Positions 59,569 through 64,000 of a DNA stretch of 64,000 nt are shown here, piece after piece (the first letter of the stretch is position 1; each line of letters begins with the position of its first letter). Made by a program: the position numbers and the translations under genes. The stretch is from assembly GCA_031119205.1 (NCBI GenBank), contig JAVHYF010000016.1, forward strand, positions 1 through 64,000. Direction: 5' to 3'. Under the pieces are notes generated by a model. The model did not search any database, was not told where the DNA came from, and saw only the letters and a program-made list of their open reading frames with translations. Origin of the DNA: Moraxellaceae bacterium. Lineage in GTDB: Bacteria; Pseudomonadota; Gammaproteobacteria; Burkholderiales; Rhodocyclaceae.

Positions 59569-59595
59569 GACGCACGGGCGGCCCGGTTTGTGACA
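59569..59595 (-). promoter_or_regulatory. ECF41 promoter upstream of sigJ
   Basis: On the minus strand TGTCACA (59589-59595), a 16-bp spacer, and CGTC (59569-59572). This is exactly the reported ECF41 promoter form, so sigJ probably activates its own gene. It lies about 85 bp before the start codon. Confidence 0.7.
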
Positions 59596-59750
59596 GGTGG
59601 CACCCGCACTGTCGGGCAAGCTTTCCGCTGCCGGCGTCCGGAGGCACGGCTTCTGCTACTTTCCCGACCGGGAGTGGATGGGTGTTCAGGCCGGCGACAG
59701 CATGGGCTCCGTTCCGGTAGTCACACGTTCGTGCAGGGAAGGCTGGTTAC

Positions 59751-61400
59751 ATGACGATTGCAGGCAGACGCCAGGGCGACTGGTGGACCACGGCAGCCCT
59801 GGCTGTCTGTGCGCTCCTCGCGGCCGCCATGCGCCTGTACGGCTGGCAGGAACCGGTCGAACGCGACCTCGCCATCCATGCCGTGATCGGTCATGAGTTG
59901 CTGCAGGGCCGGGAGCTTTACTCCGATCTGTGGGACCACAAGCCGCCCGGGACTTTCCTGCTGCATGCCGCGTTCGTGGCCTTGTTCGGCTACAGCCCGG
60001 CCTACCTGTACGTCATGAATGTGCTGCTCAATGTGGCCGGCATGCTGGGTATCTACGTCCTGGTGAACGCCCTCACCGGGCGGCGGATCTGTGGCCTGGC
60101 CGTGGCGCTGTTGTGGGTGCTGGTGTCCGACGACATCCACCTGCAGGCCAACCAGCCCAACAGCGAGGCGATGGCGGCGCCGCTGCTGCTGTTCGGCGCC
60201 TGGTGCTGGTACGAGGTGAGCGAGCGCCGTCGCGGGCCGCAGTGGGCGCTCCTCGCGGGTGGCCTGTTCTTCGCGGCCACGCTGCTCAAGCAGCACTACG
60301 CACTGATGCCGGCCGGCATGGCGACCGCATTGCTGGCGCATGCCGCCATCAAGGACCGCCCGGCCCTGGGTGCCGAGCTGCGGACGACGCTCCTCATCGC
60401 GGGCGTCGGGCTGGCCGGCTGGTTGCTGACCCTGCTTGCGTTCTGGCTGCAGGGGAGCCTGGACGACTTCCTCGACGCCGTCGTCACCTACAACCGTGGC
60501 TACGGCGGTGATGTGCTGCGAACCCTGAAGTACGCCTACCGGCACTGGCAGAACTTCTTCCCGACGCAGTTCGCGGCCGGCCTGCTGCCCTACATCGTCA
60601 CCGGCGTGCTGGCCGTGGCATGCATGCTGTGGCAGCGGCGCTGGAAACTGCTGTTCCTCTTCGTCGCCTGGGTGGTGGCCACCGAGCTGATGGTGGCGGT
60701 GCCGGGCAAATTCTTTCCGCACTACTTCCAGCTGTGGATTCCGGTGATGCTGGTGGGCGTCGGCCTGTTGCTCGACAGCCTGCTGGGCTGGCCGGCGCGC
60801 GCGCAGGGTCGTGGCCCGGCACTGGCGATGGCGGTCGCCGTTGCCTGCCTGTGCCTGTCCGGCTACCGGATCGCTGAGCAGTTCACGCAATCGGCCTGGC
60901 GCTGGGCGGAGATCAAGTATCCGACCGAACATTTCGGTGAATCGCGTCTGCTCGGCGAAAGCCTGGCGGCGCTGCTGCCTGCGGGCAGCCGGGTGTTCTT
61001 CATCGGCCATGACCAACAGGCGCTGTTCTACGGGCGCCTGCGTCCGGTCAACGGCAAGCTGTACGCCCGCTGGCTGGTCGACCATCCTTCGCTATCGCCA
61101 CGCCTGCTGGCTGACACCAATGCGCGTTTCATGGCGGGTGGTTTCGACGTGGCCATCGTCAACGCCTCGCTGGTGAAGCTGAAGGCGCAGCTCATCAAGG
61201 AGGCGCTGAGCCGCGACTTCGTGCTGGCGCCGGACTGCTTCGCGCACAGCGAGGTGTGGGTCCGCCGCGGCAGCGCGGTTGAGGCCACCGTGACTGCCGG
61301 GCTGCCCGGGCAGTCGGCAGGGATGTTGCGCAGTCACGGCGTGCCGCTCGACTGCGCCAGACCGGGCCCGACCCTGGTGCTGGGCGACAACCGCCGCTAG
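59751..61400 (+). CDS. GT-C family membrane glycosyltransferase (PMT/ArnT-like)
   Basis: A 549-aa protein with about ten to eleven membrane helices and a first periplasmic loop containing EPVERDLAIHAVIGHELLQGRELYSDLWDHKPPGTF, the GT-C (GT39/GT83-like) region in which an Asp acts in catalysis with a polyprenyl-phosphate sugar donor. The C-terminal 120 residues form a soluble domain. Acceptor unknown: lipid A, protein or a surface glycan are all possible. Divergent from sigJ. Confidence 0.82.
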   Translation: MTIAGRRQGDWWTTAALAVCALLAAAMRLYGWQEPVERDLAIHAVIGHELLQGRELYSDLWDHKPPGTFLLHAAFVALFGYSPAYLYVMNVLLNVAGMLGIYVLVNALTGRRICGLAVALLWVLVSDDIHLQANQPNSEAMAAPLLLFGAWCWYEVSERRRGPQWALLAGGLFFAATLLKQHYALMPAGMATALLAHAAIKDRPALGAELRTTLLIAGVGLAGWLLTLLAFWLQGSLDDFLDAVVTYNRGYGGDVLRTLKYAYRHWQNFFPTQFAAGLLPYIVTGVLAVACMLWQRRWKLLFLFVAWVVATELMVAVPGKFFPHYFQLWIPVMLVGVGLLLDSLLGWPARAQGRGPALAMAVAVACLCLSGYRIAEQFTQSAWRWAEIKYPTEHFGESRLLGESLAALLPAGSRVFFIGHDQQALFYGRLRPVNGKLYARWLVDHPSLSPRLLADTNARFMAGGFDVAIVNASLVKLKAQLIKEALSRDFVLAPDCFAHSEVWVRRGSAVEATVTAGLPGQSAGMLRSHGVPLDCARPGPTLVLGDNRR

Positions 61401-61456
61401 CCGCCCATGGTGTGCCAGGGAGCCCCGCCAGAACGGGCTCCGGTGCGCGACCGCTG

Positions 61457-61495
61457 CTTAGGAAATTCTTAGGGTGCCCTTATGGATCATTTAGG
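61457..61495 (+). promoter_or_regulatory. PmrA/OmpR-like direct repeats
   Basis: CTTAGG at 61457-61462 and again at 61468-61473 with a 5-bp spacer, and TTTAGG at 61490-61495; starts are 11 and 22 bp apart, all on one face of the helix. This matches the layout of PmrA/QseB-type boxes. They lie about 90 bp before the gene at 61586, near GAATAGGAT, a possible -10. Confidence 0.4.
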
Positions 61496-61585
61496 CGCCG
61501 GTACGTCGTCGGCTGAATAGGATGCCGGCCTTGCAGGTCGCGTTGGGCGGCCCAAGCACAGAACAAGTACCGGAGAGTCTTCGCC

Positions 61586-61975
61586 ATGATGGCCAATCGC
61601 TGTTTCAAACTGGGCGCCCTTTACCTCATCGCCGGCATGTCGCTGGGCGTGTACATGGGTGCCACCCACAACCACACGCTGTCGCCCGTGCATGCCCACA
61701 TCAACCTGCTGGGCTGGGTGTGCCTGCTGCTGGCCGGCCTGCTGTTCGCGCGCTTTCCGCATCTGGCCGAGACGAAGCTGGCGAAGACCTTCTTCTGGAC
61801 CTACAACATCGCGGTGCCGGTCTCGATGCTGGCGCTGGCGCTGGTTTTCCTCGGCCAGCCGCAACTGGGGCCGGTGGTCGGTATCGGCAGCTTCGCCGTG
61901 TGGTTCGGTGGTGTGTGCCTGGCGCTCAACGTGCTGCTGAACCTCAAGGCGGGTGATCTCGCCGTGGCGCGCTGA
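61586..61975 (+). CDS. Small cytochrome oxidase-like membrane protein
   Basis: A 129-aa protein with four membrane helices: KLGALYLIAGMSLGVYMGATHNHTLSPVHAHINLLGWVCLLLAGLLF and so on. The HAHINLLGW and HNH stretches recall the haem-ligand helices of CcoN, the cbb3 oxidase catalytic subunit, of which this family is a cut-down relative, often named cytochrome-c oxidase in databases. It cannot be a full oxidase; haem binding by the His residues is inference. Confidence 0.75.
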   Translation: MMANRCFKLGALYLIAGMSLGVYMGATHNHTLSPVHAHINLLGWVCLLLAGLLFARFPHLAETKLAKTFFWTYNIAVPVSMLALALVFLGQPQLGPVVGIGSFAVWFGGVCLALNVLLNLKAGDLAVAR

Positions 61976-62123
61976 ATTCGCACCGAGGGCTGCACCGGGG
62001 GCGCGCGTAGGCTGCGGCTTACGCCAGCGCGGCCTGTCTGCTGGCTGATGGCGCCAGCGGCGCGTTCGAGAATGCTCCTGCAACACGTCCGGATCCACCG
62101 GGCGTGCAACGAAGGAGAAGAAC

Positions 62124-62267
62124 ATGAACGTTCACGTTGCCATCGGCCCGCTCGTGGCGCTTGTCGCCGGCATCCTCATCCTCGCGGTGCCGCGCCTGCT
62201 CAACTACATCGTCGCGCTGTACCTGATCATCATCGGCTTGCTGGGCCTGTTCGGCGACAAGCTGTAA
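62124..62267 (+). CDS. DUF3096-type small membrane protein
   Basis: A 47-aa protein, MNVHVAIGPLVALVAG and ILILAVPRLLNYIVALYLII and IGLLGLFGDKL, with two short membrane helices. AAGGAG precedes the ATG at good spacing. This is the DUF3096 pattern (PRLLNYIVA-YLI-IGLLGL). Function unknown. It lies between the oxidase-like gene and DUF3597. Confidence 0.75.
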   Translation: MNVHVAIGPLVALVAGILILAVPRLLNYIVALYLIIIGLLGLFGDKL

Positions 62268-62385
62268 TCGCCGTCGCGAGGTTGTCCGTGACCGTCATGA
62301 AAACCTGACCCCTCCCCCGGGTACGCAGTGCTATACCGATAGCTCGTGCGTGAATCTTCAGTTGCGGCTACAGGAGGGAATGGTC

Positions 62386-62784
62386 ATGGGTATCTTCGGC
62401 AAGATCCTCGCGAAACTCGGCTTCGGTGAAGAGGCCGTCGCCAAGCCCGCAACACCTCCGACAGCCGCCCCTGCGTCGGCCCCGGCGTCCGCCCCGGTGG
62501 CCCCTGCGGCACCGGTTGCCGTCAGTGTGGTGGATGTGGTCGGCAAGCTGCAGGGCATGGCTGCTGCACACCCGGAAAAGCTGAACTGGAAGACCTCCAT
62601 CGTCGACTTGATGAAGCTGCTGGGCCTGGACAGCAGCCTGGCGGCGCGCAAGGAACTTGCGGCCGAGCTGGGCTGCCCGGCCGAGAAGATGGGCGACTCT
62701 GCACAGATGAACATGTGGCTGCACAAGACCGTGCTGCAGAGGATTGCCGACAACGGCGGCAACGTGCCGAAGGAGTTGTTGTAG
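62386..62784 (+). CDS. DUF3597 protein
   Basis: A 132-aa protein. Begins MGIFGKILAKLGFG, then a Pro/Ala-rich linker to about residue 45 and a compact domain (VVDVVGKLQGMAAAHPEKLNWKTSIVDLMKLLGLDSSLAARKELAAELG) typical of DUF3597 and LysM-associated relatives. AGGAGGGAATG precedes the ATG at 62386. Function unknown. Confidence 0.82.
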   Translation: MGIFGKILAKLGFGEEAVAKPATPPTAAPASAPASAPVAPAAPVAVSVVDVVGKLQGMAAAHPEKLNWKTSIVDLMKLLGLDSSLAARKELAAELGCPAEKMGDSAQMNMWLHKTVLQRIADNGGNVPKELL

Positions 62785-62835
62785 CGCTGCAGCCGTGATG
62801 CCGTAGCACAAGCCGGCGCCCCTCCGCGGGCCGCG

Positions 62836-64000
62836 TCAGGCCACTGCGGTCTCGCGGCTGTTGGCGGCCACCCAGGCCAGTGCTTCCAGCTGGCGGGCAT
62901 TGATGCGCGCGGTGGACAGCCGCATGCTCACTGCAAGCTGTTCCACCCGCGCCGCCTCGCCGCGTTCGCAGGCTTCGGCCAGCGCCAGGCAGGCGCCGAA
63001 CGGACCCTTGTGACGCAGCAGGGCGAGGTTCATGTCCTCCGGCAGACGCAGTGGCGTGATGGCGTCTTCCAGCGGCACCTTCAGCGCCACATCCAGCATC
63101 GAGAACAGGCCCAGTACGAACAGGCGTTCGCAATCCGTGGCGTTGAGCCGGCCCTGTCCCAGCAGTTCGAGGAAGCGTGCCCGGCTCAAGGCCATTTCAG
63201 TCAGCGCGCCACCCGCGCCGGCGCTACCGGTCAGCAGCAGCAGGGTCAGCCAGCGGTCTAGCTGGGACTGGCCCAGCACCATCAGGCCCTGCTCGATCGA
63301 CGAGATGGCGTGGTTGAGGCCTTGTGTCGAGGTGTTCACGAAACGCAGCAGGCGGTAGGACATGGCCAGGTCCTGCTTCAGCACGGCGGCCATCTCGCGG
63401 TTGTCGGCGTCCGCGCGCACCTTGTTGATCAGGGTGGCCACGTGCAGCACCTGTGGCGACAACTGGTTGCCGGCCCAGTTGCCACGATGGGTCACGAAAC
63501 CGCCGGAGAACAGGCTGCAGCCCAGCTTGGCGACCAGCGCCTGGTCTTCGTAGCTCGCCACCTCCCAGGCTGCGCGGCGCAGGCCGGGCCAGTCCTGTTT
63601 CAGTTTGCCGAGCATCGCGCCGGTTTCGTTCGGCGTCCGCCAGGCCATGCGCAGCACGATGCCGTTGGCGTTGTCGGCCAGGCTGGCGAACCAGGGTGTG
63701 CCGAAACAGTCGTCCAGCCACACCTCGAAGCCACTCGCCCGCAGGCTGGCGATGCGCGCCCGCGTCTCCGGTGGCGCCGGGCGCGTGGCGTTGTCCGGTA
63801 CCAGCAGCAGGCAGGTGCGCGGCGGCAGGCGCTCGGCGATGCCGCGTTGCAGGCTGCCTTCCCACACCTGCAGCCAGGCGCGGCGCTCCTGCAACAGGGT
63901 GCCGGCGTGCGTTTCGAGCTGGCTGATCAGCAGGTCGTCGAGGAAGTCCCGCACCGGGCGGCCCTGGGTGCGGATCCGCTCCCGCAGGTCGCCGCGCAGG
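62836..64000 (-). CDS. HDOD-domain protein (EAL-HDOD/YuxH-like), start beyond window
   Basis: The frame is open to the window end, giving at least 388 residues. The N-terminal part has PRTCLLLVPDN and ASGFEVWLDDCFGTPWF, in the position of a degenerate EAL domain, then an HDOD domain (about SPQVLHVATLINKVRADADNREMAAVLKQDLAMSYRLLRFVNTSTQGLNHAISSIEQGLMVLGQSQLDRWLTLLLL). HDOD proteins take part in signalling, often c-di-GMP-linked. The EAL catalytic signature is not visible in the part present. Confidence 0.8.
   Translation of the reverse strand, partial: LRGDLRERIRTQGRPVRDFLDDLLISQLETHAGTLLQERRAWLQVWEGSLQRGIAERLPPRTCLLLVPDNATRPAPPETRARIASLRASGFEVWLDDCFGTPWFASLADNANGIVLRMAWRTPNETGAMLGKLKQDWPGLRRAAWEVASYEDQALVAKLGCSLFSGGFVTHRGNWAGNQLSPQVLHVATLINKVRADADNREMAAVLKQDLAMSYRLLRFVNTSTQGLNHAISSIEQGLMVLGQSQLDRWLTLLLLTGSAGAGGALTEMALSRARFLELLGQGRLNATDCERLFVLGLFSMLDVALKVPLEDAITPLRLPEDMNLALLRHKGPFGACLALAEACERGEAARVEQLAVSMRLSTARINARQLEALAWVAANSRETAVA

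Noticed and set aside
1-64000. CRISPR array or prophage
   Set aside because: No regularly spaced repeats and no phage structural or integrase genes were found on either strand.

Overview
The window is 64 kb of GC-rich chromosome, almost fully coding, and looks like a betaproteobacterium, most likely of the Rhodocyclales or a near relative. The reasons are gene order and content: rsmB-DUF4390-ntrY, thiS-thiG near trmB, SPOR-dsbA-SDR, RdgC, DUF1631, RapZ and a caa3-type oxidase. This placement is inference from gene content; no rRNA is present. One tRNA-Gly (CCC) was found. No IS element, prophage or CRISPR array was seen.

Layout. 1-3036: haem-copper oxidase genes (ctaD truncated by the window edge, coxB with a fused cytochrome c) with a cytochrome c lipoprotein and a divergent dihaem cytochrome. 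3360-8155: an SDR / HbpS-like / SDR operon and a divergent LysR-HPP-flavin reductase set that share an almost identical operator. 8159-15039: M20 hydrolase, tRNA-Gly, thiS-thiG, then a rhombosortase / GlyGly-CTERM subtilase / I9-like lipoprotein module lying before trmB. 15128-20467: secreted protein, SDR, dsbA, SPOR protein, carbonic anhydrase, rep. 20826-29654: a long leftward run containing LysE exporter, lutCBA lactate oxidation genes, DUF1631, rdgB and an NDUFA9-like protein. 30089-36430: rdgC, deoxyribosyltransferase, queC, rsmB, DUF4390, ntrY.

36505-44915 is the most distinctive region. It is an ABC-transporter/catabolic cluster with a GntR regulator, placed between ntrY and its expected partner ntrX. 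It encodes an asparaginase-fold enzyme with an Asp-to-Ala change in the substrate-binding motif, a racemase-fold protein with one of its two catalytic cysteines missing, and an M24-fold hydrolase that has lost nearly all metal ligands. Together with a PotABCD-type importer these look like a dedicated uptake and breakdown route for an amide- or amidine-like compound that I cannot name. A five-copy 13-bp tandem repeat sits at the ntrY junction. The NtrX beyond the cluster has a degenerate AAA+ domain (no Walker A lysine, no GAFTGA), so it is unlikely to be a sigma-54 activator.

46275-64000: a ClpP-like secreted protein, DUF1289, rapZ, acyltransferase, ubiX, a ceramidase-like CREST membrane protein, folate cyclo-ligase, slt, Nudix, macro domain, pirin and LysR. 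These are followed by SRPBCC / DUF1772 / MerR genes, an ECF41 sigma factor with a recognisable ECF41 promoter, a GT-C glycosyltransferase, small membrane proteins, and an HDOD protein cut by the window end. Coordinates, translated motifs and palindromes were read from the sequence; family names come from recognition of motifs and were not checked against a database.
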